Assembly: GCF_000760735.1 (NCBI RefSeq)
Contig: NZ_JMEX01000005.1
Location: 744,707-792,983, forward strand
Length of the DNA stretch: 48,277 nucleotides
Reading direction: 5' to 3'
Source: Rhodococcoides fascians A44A
Lineage (GTDB): Bacteria; Actinomycetota; Actinomycetes; Mycobacteriales; Mycobacteriaceae
Below are positions 1 through 9,957 of this stretch, piece by piece (positions within the stretch are counted from its first letter, which is position 1; each line of letters begins with the position of its first letter). The notes under the pieces were generated by a model. That model saw nothing but the letters and a program-made list of their open reading frames with translations. It had not been told where the DNA came from and did not search any database. A program made the position numbers and the translations under genes.

Positions 1-960
1 GAACCTCGGGAGGCGAGGTCGGCGGCGACGGCGGCTTCGACGCGCTCTGCATTTGCGGTGTCGCCGAGGTGTGCCAGCAGCAGGGATACCGACAGGATGG
101 CTGCGGTCGGGTCGGCTTTGCCCTGTCCTGCGATGTCGGGCGCGCTGCCGTGGACCGGTTCGAACATCGACGGGTTGGTTCGCGTCGCGTCGATGTTTCC
201 GCTGGCGGCCAGGCCGATGCCGCCGCTGACTGCAGCGGAGAGGTCCGTGACGATGTCACCGAAGAGGTTGTCGGTGACGATGACGTCGAACCGGCCCGGG
301 TCGGTGACCAGGTGGATCATTGCAGCGTCGATGTGCTGGTAGGCGACCTCGACGTCCGGGAATTCCGTGGAGACTTCCTCGACCGTGCGTGCCCAGAGGC
401 TGCCGGCGAACGTCAGCACGTTGGTCTTGTGCAGCAGCGTGAGGTGCTTCCTGCGTGCCACGGCACGCGCGAATCCGTCACGGACGACGCGTTCGACGCC
501 GTAGCGGGTGTTGACGCTGACTTCGGTGGCCACCTCGTGCGGGGTGTTCACCCGGAGCGCCCCGCCGTTTCCGGTGTAGGGACCCTCGGTGCCTTCACGG
601 ACGACGACGACGTCGATGTCCTTGTTGCCCGCGAGCGGCCCGGTCACGCCGGGGTACAACTTTGCCGGACGCAGGTTGATGTGGTGATCGAGCTCGAACC
701 GTGCACGAAGCAACAGTCCGCGCTCGAGCACGCCGCTGGGGACCGACGGATCTCCGATGGCGCCCAACAGGATTGCGTCGTGGCCTCGGATCTCGTCCAG
801 CACGGAGTCCGGAAGAAGCTCGCCGGTCGCGTTGTAGCGGCGTGCACCGAGGTCGTACTCGGTCTTCTCGACTCCGGGGACGACGACGTCGAGCACCTGG
901 AGTGCTTGGTCGACGACCTCGGGGCCGATTCCATCTCCGGCGATGACGGCGAGCTTCATG
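1..960 (-). CDS. leuB: 3-isopropylmalate dehydrogenase (3' end cut by window edge)
   Basis: LeuB oxidatively decarboxylates (2R,3S)-3-isopropylmalate with NAD+ to 2-oxoisocaproate in cytosolic leucine synthesis. The reading frame starts at the ATG complementary to 958-960 ([15 protein letters not shown], the family's N-terminal nucleotide-binding motif) and stays open to base 1, giving 320 residues of an expected ~336-340, so only the last C-terminal residues are missing. The metal/substrate signature [19 protein letters not shown] and the adenine-binding stretch [13 protein letters not shown] are both visible. It lies 40 nt downstream of serA on the same strand with no terminator seen between them, so co-transcription is likely. 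The neighbourhood (ilvBNC, serA) is an amino-acid biosynthesis block. Confidence 0.97.
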
Positions 961-1000
961 TACTCCTCGTTCTTGTCGAGCGATCAGGGGTGAGAGACGG

Positions 1001-2596
1001 TCAGGAAAGATCCACGAGTTCGATGGTCGACGCACCCACGGCCGATGCGATGCTCGAGCTGAGCTCGGACGGTACGTCCTTGTCGACGCGGAGCAGGATG
1101 GTCGCGCCGTCACCCTCGGAGTCCTGGCTCAGTGCTGCCGCCTGGATGTCGATTCCTGCGTCGCCGAGCAACGTGCCGATACGGCCCAGGCTGCCGGGCT
1201 GGTCGGTGTAGTTGACGATGAGGTTCTTGCCCTCGGCGCGAAGGTCGAAGTTGCGTCCGTTGATGTTGACGATCTTTTCGACCTGTGTGGTGCCGGTGAG
1301 CGTTCCTGCGACGTTGAGGACGGATCCGTCGCCGTAGACGGCGCGGATGTCGACGACGCTGCGGTGATTCTCGCTCTCGGGTGCCTTGGTGACCTCCGCG
1401 GTGACGCCGCGCTCCTCGGCGAGCGAGGGAGCGTTGACGAAGGTGACGGAGTCCTCGATCACGGCGGAGAACAGTCCACGCAGCGCCGAGAGCTTCAGGA
1501 TCTCGACGTCCTCGGCAGCGAGTTCTCCGCGCACGTCGACGGACAGCGACGCGGGAAGTTCGTCGGACAGGGCGCCGAGCAGCACGCCCTGCTTGCGGAC
1601 GATCTCGAGCCACGGCGAGACCTCTTCGCCGACGGCGCCGCCCTTGACGTTGACGGCGTCGGGGACGAATTCCCCTGCGAGAGCGAGCAGTACGGATTTG
1701 GCGACGTCGGTGCCGGCACGGTCCTGAGCCTCGGTGGTCGAGGCTCCGAGGTGCGGGGTCACCACGACCTGCGGGAGTTCGAACAGCGGGCTGTCCGTGC
1801 ACGGTTCGGAGGCGTAGACGTCGATGCCTGCGGCGAAGACGTGGCCGCTGGTGATGGCGTCGGCCAAGGCCTGCTCGTCGACGAGTCCGCCGCGCGCTGC
1901 GTTGACGACGATGACACCGGGCTTGGTCTTCGCGAGAGCTTCCTTGCCGATGATTCCCTTGGTCTCGGGGGTCTTCGGCAGGTGCACGGAGAACATGTCG
2001 GCGCGGGTCAGCAGTTCGTCGAGGCTGACGAGCTCGATGCCGAGCTGCGCGGCACGAGCAGCGGAAACGTAGGGATCGTAGGCGATGATGTGGGTCTCGA
2101 ACGCGGCGAGACGCTGCGCGAAGAGCTGACCGATACGGCCGAGTCCGACGACACCGACGGTCTTGCCGAAAATCTCGACGCCGTTGAACTTGCTGCGCTT
2201 CCACTCGTGCTGACGGAGGGTGGCGTCGGCCGCGGGAATCTGGCGGGCGGCGGACAGCAGCAGTGTGACGGCGTGCTCGGCGGCGGTGTGGATGTTGGAC
2301 GTCGGTGCGTTGACGACGAGTACTCCGCGCTCGGTGGCTGCGGGTACGTCCACGTTGTCCAGGCCGACGCCTGCGCGAGCAACGATCTTCAGGTTGGTGC
2401 CGGCTGCGAGCACTTCCGCGTCGACCGTGGTCGCGGAGCGGACGAGAATCGCGTCGGCCTCGGGGACCGCGGCGAGCAGTGCCGGGCGGTCCGGGCCGTC
2501 GACCCAGCGAACCTCGACGCCGTCGCCGAGTGCCTCGACAGTGGACTGCGCAAGTTTGTCGGCGATCAGAACGACAGGACGGCCTGGCTGGCTCAC
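1001..2596 (-). CDS. serA: D-3-phosphoglycerate dehydrogenase
   Basis: SerA catalyses the first committed step of serine synthesis, NAD+-dependent oxidation of 3-phosphoglycerate to 3-phosphohydroxypyruvate. The 531 residues match the long (type 1) actinobacterial form: a substrate-binding N-terminus, a Rossmann core with GVVGLGRIGQ near residues 150-160, the catalytic His in TPHLGASTTEAQ, an intervening ASB domain and a C-terminal ACT domain (VNYTDQPGSLGRIGTLLGDA) that normally binds serine for feedback control. The GTG start is preceded by GGGAG eight bases upstream. A terminator-like hairpin at 2713-2748 separates it from ilvC, so serA probably has its own promoter in 2600-2700 and may continue into leuB. 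Length and motifs are normal. Confidence 0.97.
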   Translation of the reverse strand: MSQPGRPVVLIADKLAQSTVEALGDGVEVRWVDGPDRPALLAAVPEADAILVRSATTVDAEVLAAGTNLKIVARAGVGLDNVDVPAATERGVLVVNAPTSNIHTAAEHAVTLLLSAARQIPAADATLRQHEWKRSKFNGVEIFGKTVGVVGLGRIGQLFAQRLAAFETHIIAYDPYVSAARAAQLGIELVSLDELLTRADMFSVHLPKTPETKGIIGKEALAKTKPGVIVVNAARGGLVDEQALADAITSGHVFAAGIDVYASEPCTDSPLFELPQVVVTPHLGASTTEAQDRAGTDVAKSVLLALAGEFVPDAVNVKGGAVGEEVSPWLEIVRKQGVLLGALSDELPASLSVDVRGELAAEDVEILKLSALRGLFSAVIEDSVTFVNAPSLAEERGVTAEVTKAPESENHRSVVDIRAVYGDGSVLNVAGTLTGTTQVEKIVNINGRNFDLRAEGKNLIVNYTDQPGSLGRIGTLLGDAGIDIQAAALSQDSEGDGATILLRVDKDVPSELSSSIASAVGASTIELVDLS

Positions 2597-2712
2597 GTGA
2601 AGAACTCCCTAGATAGGTCGAGGTGACGGTAGCGGTCGATCGGGTCTTGCGTGTGCGGTGCGGGACAAGTTTAGAGGCCGAGGGGAACCGAGTGGGGTTC
2701 ACCCTCGTCGAA

Positions 2713-2748
2713 CGAGTGAAGGGCACCCTCACGGATGCCCTTCACTCG
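2713..2748 (-). terminator. Hairpin downstream of ilvC
   Basis: Perfect 13-bp inverted repeat (CGAGTGAAGGGCA / TGCCCTTCACTCG) with a 10-nt loop, 24 nt past the ilvC stop codon and upstream of serA. There is no long T-run, as is common in actinobacteria. It most likely ends the ilvBNC transcript. Confidence 0.7.
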
Positions 2749-2772
2749 GGTTACATCGGATTCGACGTCGGA

Positions 2773-3789
<1,017 letters not shown>

Positions 3790-3834
3790 TTAATACCTTT
3801 CCTCTTGTTTGAGCATGTTCATCACATGTGGTCG

Positions 3835-4338
3835 CTAACGCGACGCAGTGATCGATTTCGGTCCACGTCCGACGGCAACGACTCCCGACTGAACTATTTC
3901 TCGAATTCCATAGGGGTCCAACATCTTCAGCAGCGCATCCAGCTTGGAGCGCGTACCCGTGGCCTCGACCGTGACAGCCTCGGGTGACACGTCGATCACC
4001 TTGGCGCGGAAGAGGTTCACGGTCTCGATGACCTCGCTGCGCACGGTCGAGTCGGCGCGCACCTTGATGAGCACCAATTCGCGGGCAACCGACGAGTCGT
4101 CGTCCTGCTCGACGATCTTGATGACGTTGATCAACTTGTTCAGCTGCTTCGTCACCTGCTCGAGCGGGAACTCGTCGACGGTGACGACGATCGTCATTCG
4201 GGAGATCCCCGCGATCTCCGTGCCTCCGACCGCAAGTGAGGAGATGTTGAATCCGCGACGCGAGAAGAGTGCGGCGACGCGTGCCAGAACACCTGGCTTG
4301 TCCTCGACGAGGACGCTGAGGGTGTGGCTGGTACTCAC
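3835..4338 (-). CDS. ilvN: Acetolactate synthase, small (regulatory) subunit
   Basis: IlvN is the regulatory subunit of acetohydroxyacid synthase: it activates IlvB and confers valine feedback inhibition. The 167 residues contain an N-terminal ACT domain ([19 protein letters not shown], then [12 protein letters not shown]) and the conserved C-terminal half with [15 protein letters not shown] helices (here [17 protein letters not shown]). The GTG start overlaps the ilvB stop by 3 nt (GTGA), so the two subunits are translationally coupled, consistent with fixed stoichiometry. Size matches mycobacterial IlvN. Confidence 0.97.
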   Translation of the reverse strand: MSTSHTLSVLVEDKPGVLARVAALFSRRGFNISSLAVGGTEIAGISRMTIVVTVDEFPLEQVTKQLNKLINVIKIVEQDDDSSVARELVLIKVRADSTVRSEVIETVNLFRAKVIDVSPEAVTVEATGTRSKLDALLKMLDPYGIREIVQSGVVAVGRGPKSITASR

Positions 4339-6287
4339 TTGTCGGTGCCTTTCTCGTGCAGGGCGTTGCCATGTGCCTGCTCGCGTGCCATTGCCTCGTG
4401 GATGACGGCGGGTTCGGCCACCGAGGCCTCGTCCTCGTCGAACAGAGGTCGGATTCCGCGGGCGGCCATGATCTCGTCGTTACCGGTGCCTGCGGCGACC
4501 ATGGGCCAGACCTGCGCGTCGGCGCCGACGATGAAGTCGATCACGACGGGACGGTCGTTGATCGCGCGAGCCTGTGCGATGACCGCGTCGACGTCTTCCT
4601 CACGCTCGCAGCGAATTCCGACGCAGCCCAGGGCCTCGGCCAGTTTCACGAAATCGGGGATGCGCTGGGCGCCGTGGGTTCCCAGATTGGTGTTGGAGTA
4701 CCGCTCCTCGTAGAACAACGTCTGCCACTGACGGACCATGCCGAGGTTGCCGTTGTTGATGAGTGCGACCTTGATCGGGATTCCCTCGACCGCACAGGTG
4801 GCGAGTTCCTGGTTGGTCATCTGGAAGCAGCCGTCGCCGTCGATCGCCCACACCTCGGCGTCGGGAAGGCCCATCTTGGCGCCCATCGCCGCCGGAACGG
4901 CGTAGCCCATGGTGCCGAGTCCACCCGAGTTGAGCCACGTGCGCGGCTTCTCGTAGTTGATGAACTGCGCGGCCCACATCTGGTGCTGGCCGACGCCTGC
5001 GCAGTAGATCGCGTCGGGTCCGGCGAACTTGCCGACCGAGGAGATGACGAACTCCGGCGACATGCTTCCGTCGCTGGGGCGGTCGTAGCTCAGCGGGTAC
5101 GTCTTGCGGATTCCGTCGAGGTACGCCCACCAGTCGCCGAGGTCGACGGTGGTGCCCGTGGCGCGATCGGCACGAAGCGCCTCGATCAACTCGACGATGA
5201 CCTCTTTGCAGTCACCGACGATCGGCACATCGGCATAACGATTCTTGCCGATCTCGGCAGGATCGATGTCCGCGTGGATCACCTTCGCGTTCGGCGCGAA
5301 CGACGAGAGCTGTCCGGTGACGCGGTCGTCGAACCGGGCGCCGAGCGTGATCAACAGATCGCTGCGCTGCAGGCCGGCCACAGCGGCGACGGTGCCGTGC
5401 ATGCCCGGCATACCCAGATTGAGCTTGTGGGTGTCGGGGAACGCTCCGCGCGCCATCAACGTGGTGACGACGGGGATGCCGGTCAGTTCCGCGAGTTCGA
5501 GCAGTTCTGCCGACGCGTTGGCCTTGATGACACCGCCACCGACGTACAGAACGGGTTGCTTGGAGTCGGCGATGTACCGAGCTGCCTCACGAACCTGCTT
5601 GCCGTGCGGCTTGGTGACCGGACGGTATCCGGGCAACCGCATCTCCGGTGGCCACGAGAACGTGGTCTGTGCCTGCAGGATGTCCTTGGGGATGTCGACG
5701 AGGACCGCACCCGGACGGCCGGAGGACGCGATGTAGAACGCCTCGGCCATGATGCGTGGGATGTCGACGCCGTCGGTGATCAGGAAGTTGTGCTTGGTGA
5801 CGGGCATCGTGATGCCGGAGATGTCGGCTTCCTGGAACCCGTCGGTGCCGATGAGACTTCTCGCGACCTGGCCGGTGATGGCGACAACGGGAACGGAATC
5901 CATCTGGGCGTCGGCGAGCGGTGTGACGAGGTTCGTCGCTCCTGGGCCGGAGGTCGCCATGCAGACGCCGACGCGGCCGGTGGCCTGCGCGTACCCGGTG
6001 GCTGCGTGCCCGGCGCCCTGTTCGTGACGAACGAGGACGTGGCGAACCTTCTTGGAGTCGAAGAGTGGGTCGTACACCGGAAGAACGGCTCCACCCGGAA
6101 TGCCGAATACCGTGTCGACGTCGAGTTCCTCGAGTGCTCGGACGACGGACTGTGCGCCGGTCACCTTCTCGGGTGCGACGTGGCGACGCGATCCGTCGAC
6201 GGCGCCGTTGATGTCCGGTGCCGACGAGCTGGCGTTTGCTCCCGACTTACGAGTCGAGGGCCCTGGGCGTGCGGTTGGTGCGCTCAC
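4335..6287 (-). CDS. ilvB: Acetolactate synthase, large (catalytic) subunit
   Basis: ThDP-, FAD- and Mg2+-dependent condensation of two pyruvates, or of pyruvate with 2-oxobutyrate, the first common step of branched-chain amino acid synthesis. The 650 residues have the three-domain ThDP-enzyme layout. The catalytic Glu lies in [15 protein letters not shown], and the C-terminal ThDP/Mg motif starts [14 protein letters not shown] and ends with [12 protein letters not shown]. About 40 N-terminal residues rich in Ala, Ser and Pro precede the catalytic domain, as in mycobacterial IlvB1. The GTG start (complement of 6285-6287) follows GAGGAAG by six bases. Expression is probably attenuated by the upstream leader peptide. 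The gene is divergent from the PH-domain gene at 6526. Confidence 0.98.
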   Translation of the reverse strand: MSAPTARPGPSTRKSGANASSSAPDINGAVDGSRRHVAPEKVTGAQSVVRALEELDVDTVFGIPGGAVLPVYDPLFDSKKVRHVLVRHEQGAGHAATGYAQATGRVGVCMATSGPGATNLVTPLADAQMDSVPVVAITGQVARSLIGTDGFQEADISGITMPVTKHNFLITDGVDIPRIMAEAFYIASSGRPGAVLVDIPKDILQAQTTFSWPPEMRLPGYRPVTKPHGKQVREAARYIADSKQPVLYVGGGVIKANASAELLELAELTGIPVVTTLMARGAFPDTHKLNLGMPGMHGTVAAVAGLQRSDLLITLGARFDDRVTGQLSSFAPNAKVIHADIDPAEIGKNRYADVPIVGDCKEVIVELIEALRADRATGTTVDLGDWWAYLDGIRKTYPLSYDRPSDGSMSPEFVISSVGKFAGPDAIYCAGVGQHQMWAAQFINYEKPRTWLNSGGLGTMGYAVPAAMGAKMGLPDAEVWAIDGDGCFQMTNQELATCAVEGIPIKVALINNGNLGMVRQWQTLFYEERYSNTNLGTHGAQRIPDFVKLAEALGCVGIRCEREEDVDAVIAQARAINDRPVVIDFIVGADAQVWPMVAAGTGNDEIMAARGIRPLFDEDEASVAEPAVIHEAMAREQAHGNALHEKGTDK

Positions 6288-6335
6288 TAGTGCTTCCTCA
6301 GGATGAAAGATGTAGCTGGGCGATCTCTGGGCAAG

Positions 6336-6368
6336 AAAAAACCCCCGTCAGCCGAGGCTGTACGAGGG
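6336..6368 (-). terminator. ilvB leader attenuator terminator
   Basis: Read on the minus strand: CCCTCGT-A-CAGC-CTCG-GCTG-ACGGGGG followed by six T residues, an intrinsic terminator with one G:U wobble, 49 nt before the ilvB start and 34 nt after the leader-peptide stop. Its position inside the leader, upstream of the structural genes, is the layout of an attenuator rather than of an ordinary end-of-operon terminator. Confidence 0.85.
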
Positions 6369-6369
6369 T

Positions 6370-6418
6370 GGCGCGTCGATGCGAGTTGGTCGAGAACCGG
6401 CTCAGGCGTTGACGCGCC
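6370..6418 (-). promoter_or_regulatory. Leader hairpin overlapping the end of the ilvB leader ORF
   Basis: Perfect 8-bp inverted repeat GGCGCGTC (6411-6418) / GACGCGCC (6370-6377), which can form a hairpin just before the terminator stem. Its 5' arm lies within the last codons of the leader ORF, so a ribosome that finishes the leader would melt it. One that stalls at the Ile-Leu-Val-Ile codons (6423-6434) would instead sit just upstream. I could not derive the competing antiterminator pairing by eye. Confidence 0.5.
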
Positions 6419-6473
6419 GGCCGATTACGAGTATCCAATTCCGCTTCACGCGCTCGACGGTAGGCGCGCGCAT
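6402..6473 (-). CDS. ilvB leader peptide (attenuator peptide)
   Basis: A 23-codon ORF (MRAPTVERVKRNWILVIGRR then VNA) upstream of ilvB on the same strand. It carries four consecutive branched-chain codons ATA-CTC-GTA-ATC (Ile-Leu-Val-Ile) at 6423-6434, including the rare Ile codon ATA. It is followed at once by a hairpin and an intrinsic terminator. This is the arrangement of ribosome-mediated ilv attenuators known from enterobacteria and, as I recall, Corynebacterium glutamicum ilvBNC. No strong Shine-Dalgarno is seen (GACGAG lies about 15 nt upstream). Function is inferred from layout and codon content; the peptide itself probably has no other role. Confidence 0.75.
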   Translation of the reverse strand: MRAPTVERVKRNWILVIGRRVNA

Positions 6474-6506
6474 AGGGAAGAGTCAAACTCGTCACGACGC
6501 AATCCC

Positions 6507-6536
6507 ATTATGTGAGATCGCGTAGGTGCAATGCGA
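6507..6536 (-). promoter_or_regulatory. Candidate promoter of the ilvB leader
   Basis: On the minus strand, CATAAT (6507-6512) is a good -10 match with TCGCAT (6531-6536) 18 bp upstream as a weak -35. Predicted initiation near 6500 would give a 5' leader of about 27 nt before the leader-peptide ATG and about 210 nt before ilvB. The region also contains the start of the divergent PH-domain gene. Confidence 0.45.
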
Positions 6537-7056
6537 AGATGAAGGGGTGTCGTCTTCGCAGCAGTCCGAACCACCGGATACATCATCCCATACGCCCGTT
6601 CCCGCGCCGCAGGTCATCCGTATCTCGCGCCTGTCGCTGGTAGGAGTCGGCATGCTGTTCATCGGCGTGGCCTTCCCCGCCGCCAGTTGGCCCGCAGCGT
6701 TCGGATGGCTCGTGCTGATCCCGATCATCGCTGCCGTGTGGGTGTTCCGCGTTCGTACCGTCGTCAGCTTCGACGGTCTCGCGATACGCAGATTGTTCGG
6801 CTCCGAGTTCGTCGCGTGGGAAAACGTGCGCGGCATTCACTTCCCGAACCGGCGATGGGCGCGCGTGGTCCTGACCGACAAGTCCGAGAAGTCGCTGCCG
6901 TTGGTTCGCTTCGACCGACTTCCGGTTCTCGCGGCGGCGAGCGGCGGGCGAATCACCGATCCCTATGCGGCCGCAGCCGAAGCCGACAGGACGGCAGAGG
7001 AGGATCGAACAGCGGACGCGGACCGAGAAGCCGAGCCAGGCGCCTCGACTTCCTGA
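6526..7056 (+). CDS. Small PH-domain membrane protein (Cfp6-like)
   Basis: 176 residues: a Ser/Pro-rich polar N-terminus, two close hydrophobic segments (about residues 34-52 and 57-73, [12 protein letters not shown] and [13 protein letters not shown]), then a bacterial PH-like fold ([27 protein letters not shown], split here across the domain) and an acidic Ala/Asp/Glu-rich tail. It resembles the low-molecular-weight antigen Cfp6 (M. tuberculosis Rv3004), which is also divergent from ilvB1. Biochemical role unknown. The start is uncertain: GTG at 6526 is given, but GTG at 6547 (seven codons later) would also begin in the polar N-terminus. A mature membrane-anchored protein with a cytoplasmic PH domain is the simplest reading. 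Confidence 0.8.
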   Translation: MQCEDEGVSSSQQSEPPDTSSHTPVPAPQVIRISRLSLVGVGMLFIGVAFPAASWPAAFGWLVLIPIIAAVWVFRVRTVVSFDGLAIRRLFGSEFVAWENVRGIHFPNRRWARVVLTDKSEKSLPLVRFDRLPVLAAASGGRITDPYAAAAEADRTAEEDRTADADREAEPGASTS

Positions 7057-7067
7057 GCCGGGAGTAA

Positions 7068-7101
7068 CCTCGATCGGGCGAGAAACCGCTATTGATCGAG
7101 G
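7068..7101 (+). promoter_or_regulatory. Inverted repeat covering the ilvD ribosome-binding site
   Basis: CCTCGATC (7068-7075) and GATCGAGG (7094-7101) form an exact 8-bp inverted repeat with an 18-nt loop. The 3' arm contains the GAGG of the ilvD Shine-Dalgarno (GAGGAAGAGAAG, before ATG 7112). The hairpin could hide the ribosome-binding site, or the repeat could be a protein-binding site. Function is inferred only from position. Confidence 0.4.
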
Positions 7102-7111
7102 AAGAGAAGCC

Positions 7112-8953
7112 ATGCCGCCGCTACGGTCACGAGTTACCACTGTCGGACGCAACGCCGCGGGCGCACGCTCGCTCTGGCGCGCCACCGGAATGACGGATTC
7201 GGATTTCGGCAAACCGATCGTGGCAATTGCCAACTCCTACACGCAGTTCGTGCCCGGGCACGTGCACCTGAAGAACGTCGGCGAGATCGTCGCCGACGCC
7301 GTACGTGCCGCGGGCGGCGTACCGCGCGAGTTCCACACCATCGCCGTCGACGACGGTATCGCCATGGGGCACGGCGGCATGCTCTATTCGCTTCCGAGCC
7401 GCGAGATCATCGCCGACTCGGTCGAATACATGGCCAACGCACACACCGCCGACGCTCTCGTGTGCATCTCCAACTGCGACAAGATCACGCCGGGAATGCT
7501 CAATGCCGCGATGCGACTGAACATTCCGGCCGTGTTCGTCTCGGGTGGGCCGATGGAAGCAGGCAAAGCCGTCGTCGTCGGCGGCGTCGCGCAGGCACCG
7601 ACGGACCTCATCACCGCGATCTCGGCCAGTGCGAACGACGCCGTGTCCGATGAAGGCCTGGACGAGGTCGAGCGCAGTGCGTGCCCGACGTGCGGTTCGT
7701 GCTCGGGCATGTTCACCGCCAACTCGATGAACTGCCTCACCGAGGCCCTCGGACTGGCACTGCCCGGCAACGGATCCACGCTCGCCACGCACAAAGCCCG
7801 GTACGCGCTGTTCGAGCGCGCAGGCACCACCATCGTCGAGGCCGCAACCAAGTACTACCGCGACGGTGACGAGTCCGTTCTGCCGCGCAACATCGCAACC
7901 CCTGCGGCGTTCCGCAACGCCATGGCACTCGATGTCGCGATGGGCGGGTCCACCAACACGGTGCTGCACACCCTCGCCGCGGCGCAGGAGGGCGAGGTCG
8001 ACTTCGATCTCGACACCATCGACGCCATCAGCCGCAAGGTTCCGTGCCTGTCCAAGGTGTCCCCCAACTCCGATTACCACATGGAAGACGTGCATCGGGC
8101 AGGCGGAATCCCCGCGCTGCTGGGCGAACTCCGCCGCGCGAACCTGCTCGAGACCGACGTCTCCACCGTGCACACGAAGAGCTTCGACGAGTGGCTGGAC
8201 ACGTGGGACATTCGCTCCGGCACGGCGTCGGACGAGGCGTTGGAGCTGTTCCACGCGGCGCCGGGCGGCGTTCGGACCACCGAGCCGTTCTCCACCGAGA
8301 ACAGGTGGTCCTCGCTCGACACCGATGCCGTCGGCGGCTGCATCCGCGACAAGGAACACGCGTACACCGTCGAAGGTGGTCTGGTCGTCCTGCGCGGAAA
8401 CATCGCACTCGACGGGGCGATCCTGAAGACCGCGGGCATCGACGAGGAACTGTTCTCGTTCCAGGGCCCGGCACTGGTCGTCGAGTCTCAGGAAGAAGCG
8501 GTGTCGGCGATCCTGCAGAAGAAGATTCAGCCCGGTGACGTCCTCGTCGTCCGATACGAGGGCCCCAAGGGCGGACCTGGCATGCAGGAGATGCTGCACC
8601 CGACGGCGTTCCTCAAGGGAGCCGGACTCGGCAAGCTCTGTGCTCTCGTCACCGACGGACGCTTCTCCGGTGGCACGTCCGGACTGTCCATCGGCCACAT
8701 CTCCCCCGAGGCGGCCGCGGGCGGAGTCATCGGACTGGTCGAGAACGGTGACCAGGTGCGTATCGACGTCGCCTCCCGCACCCTCGAGATCCTCGTCGAC
8801 GACGCCACCCTGGAGACCCGTCGGGCCAAGATGGAGGCGTCGGAGCGGCCGTGGCAGCCGGTGGATCGTCAGCGCACGGTCACCACGGCACTGCGTGCCT
8901 ACGCGGCACTGGCGACCTCCGCGGACAAGGGCGCGGTTCGGTACGTCCCCTGA
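7112..8953 (+). CDS. ilvD: Dihydroxy-acid dehydratase
   Basis: IlvD is an iron-sulfur enzyme that dehydrates 2,3-dihydroxy-isovalerate or -methylvalerate to the 2-oxo acids, the step after IlvC. The ATG at 7112 is chosen because a purine-rich ribosome-binding site precedes it and the family N-terminus follows ([20 protein letters not shown]); a longer in-frame opening upstream overlaps the PH gene. 613 residues, normal for the long form. Cluster-binding Cys are visible in [10 protein letters not shown] and in [19 protein letters not shown], and the active-site region in [14 protein letters not shown]. It is not co-transcribed with ilvBNC but lies just beyond the divergent PH gene, so the pathway genes flank one small gene. 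Confidence 0.97.
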   Translation: MPPLRSRVTTVGRNAAGARSLWRATGMTDSDFGKPIVAIANSYTQFVPGHVHLKNVGEIVADAVRAAGGVPREFHTIAVDDGIAMGHGGMLYSLPSREIIADSVEYMANAHTADALVCISNCDKITPGMLNAAMRLNIPAVFVSGGPMEAGKAVVVGGVAQAPTDLITAISASANDAVSDEGLDEVERSACPTCGSCSGMFTANSMNCLTEALGLALPGNGSTLATHKARYALFERAGTTIVEAATKYYRDGDESVLPRNIATPAAFRNAMALDVAMGGSTNTVLHTLAAAQEGEVDFDLDTIDAISRKVPCLSKVSPNSDYHMEDVHRAGGIPALLGELRRANLLETDVSTVHTKSFDEWLDTWDIRSGTASDEALELFHAAPGGVRTTEPFSTENRWSSLDTDAVGGCIRDKEHAYTVEGGLVVLRGNIALDGAILKTAGIDEELFSFQGPALVVESQEEAVSAILQKKIQPGDVLVVRYEGPKGGPGMQEMLHPTAFLKGAGLGKLCALVTDGRFSGGTSGLSIGHISPEAAAGGVIGLVENGDQVRIDVASRTLEILVDDATLETRRAKMEASERPWQPVDRQRTVTTALRAYAALATSADKGAVRYVP

Positions 8954-8959
8954 CCTCAC

Positions 8960-8999
8960 GTGAGTGGAAATGTAGGTCCTGACCTACATTTCCACTCAC
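8960..8999. terminator. Perfect bidirectional hairpin between ilvD and the DoxX gene
   Basis: Two exact 19-nt arms (GTGAGTGGAAATGTAGGTC and its complement) separated by CT fill almost the entire gap between two convergent stop codons. Strand symmetry and position fit a shared terminator. No T-tract follows on either strand. Confidence 0.7.
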
Positions 9000-9006
9000 C
9001 GCGGGA

Positions 9007-9879
9007 TCAGGTCGCGATCGGGTTGGCTCCGTTGAGGAAGATCCACAGGCAGACCCCGGCGGCGATACCCAGGATCAGCGCGACGAAGGATCCGAAACGT
9101 GGACGCGTCGCCCACCCTCGCCGTCCGTCGAAGGCGATCTTTCCCGGCCCGGTGAGGATGATCGCCGCGGCGGCGACACCCAGTACCGTCTCGTACTCGA
9201 CTCCTGTCGGCGCGAAGAACTGCAGCCCCGGCTCGGCGGCCTGCTTGAACAGCCACGCGTTGATGATGACGCTCAGCACCGCGGCGCCGGCGAACGGTGT
9301 CGCCAGACCGAGGATCAGCAGAGCGCCACCCGCGGTTTCACCGACGGCCCCGGCGATGGCCAGGATGTCCGCGCGGTCGTAACCGGTGTCTTCGAGCAGT
9401 GACCGGAACCCGTCGAGACCGGGTCCGTTCCACACACCGGTCAGTTTCTGCAGGCCGTGCACCAGGAAGATTCCGCCGACTACGAGACGCAGGAGAAGCA
9501 AGCCGAGATCCGTCGTACCGCGCCGGGCCGGAATTTCGACCGTCTCGGTGCGCACGACCGGTTCCGGCGCGTTCTGATCCGCCGCGAACCGATCCGAGGA
9601 GCCGGTGCCGTACCCCGCCGCGGCAGGGGTGGTCGGCAGGAATTCGGTGGGCTTGTCGGAGTAGGCGGTGCTGCTGTCGGGCGCGATCGGCTCGTCGAAA
9701 CGTGAGGGACGAAACGACGAGGGGATCTGTTCGGTCGGGTACGCCCCGGATCCGCTCTTCCCGAAGTCCAATTCGTCCTCGGTCCGAGGCTGGAGTTTTT
9801 CGGTCGGCTGGTCGTATGGGCTCGACGCGGGCTCGTAGCCGGTGTCGGGCCGCTCTTCGTCGCGAGGCTTGTCGGTCAC
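9007..9879 (-). CDS. DoxX-family integral membrane protein
   Basis: 290 residues. The first ~130 are hydrophilic, rich in Asp, Glu, Pro, Ser and Thr, and probably disordered and cytoplasmic. The remainder is a DoxX-type four-helix membrane domain beginning TTDLGLLLLRLVVGGIFLVHG with the family's HGLQKLTG motif, then the AGAVGETAGGALLILGL and VIINAWLFK segments. The GTG start at 9879 is chosen because a TACTGT -10 box lies seven bases before it (a leaderless transcript) and the frame upstream shows no conserved sequence. It corresponds in place and size to M. tuberculosis Rv3005c, reported (from memory) to work with SodA and SseA in redox homeostasis. The substrate is unknown. Confidence 0.85.
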   Translation of the reverse strand: MTDKPRDEERPDTGYEPASSPYDQPTEKLQPRTEDELDFGKSGSGAYPTEQIPSSFRPSRFDEPIAPDSSTAYSDKPTEFLPTTPAAAGYGTGSSDRFAADQNAPEPVVRTETVEIPARRGTTDLGLLLLRLVVGGIFLVHGLQKLTGVWNGPGLDGFRSLLEDTGYDRADILAIAGAVGETAGGALLILGLATPFAGAAVLSVIINAWLFKQAAEPGLQFFAPTGVEYETVLGVAAAAIILTGPGKIAFDGRRGWATRPRFGSFVALILGIAAGVCLWIFLNGANPIAT

Positions 9880-9957
9880 AGCTTCAACAGTAGAGCGAGT
9901 CGGTGCCGATTCAGCCGTATTGAGCCCGGGCGCGGCGCCTCGAGTAACGTTTCGTAC

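Noticed and set aside
1110..2732. 540-residue Arg-rich minus-strand frame over serA
   Set aside because: Overlaps serA in another frame, with extreme Arg content typical of shadow frames in GC-rich DNA.
4356..6290. 644-residue plus-strand frame opposite ilvB
   Set aside because: Asp/Gly/Val-rich complement of a clear ilvB; no family motifs.
6298..6495. 65-residue minus-strand ORF (MTSLTLPYARAYRR...) as ilv leader peptide
   Set aside because: It runs through the terminator and has no cluster of branched-chain codons; the other frame (6402-6473) has ILVI and stops before the hairpins.
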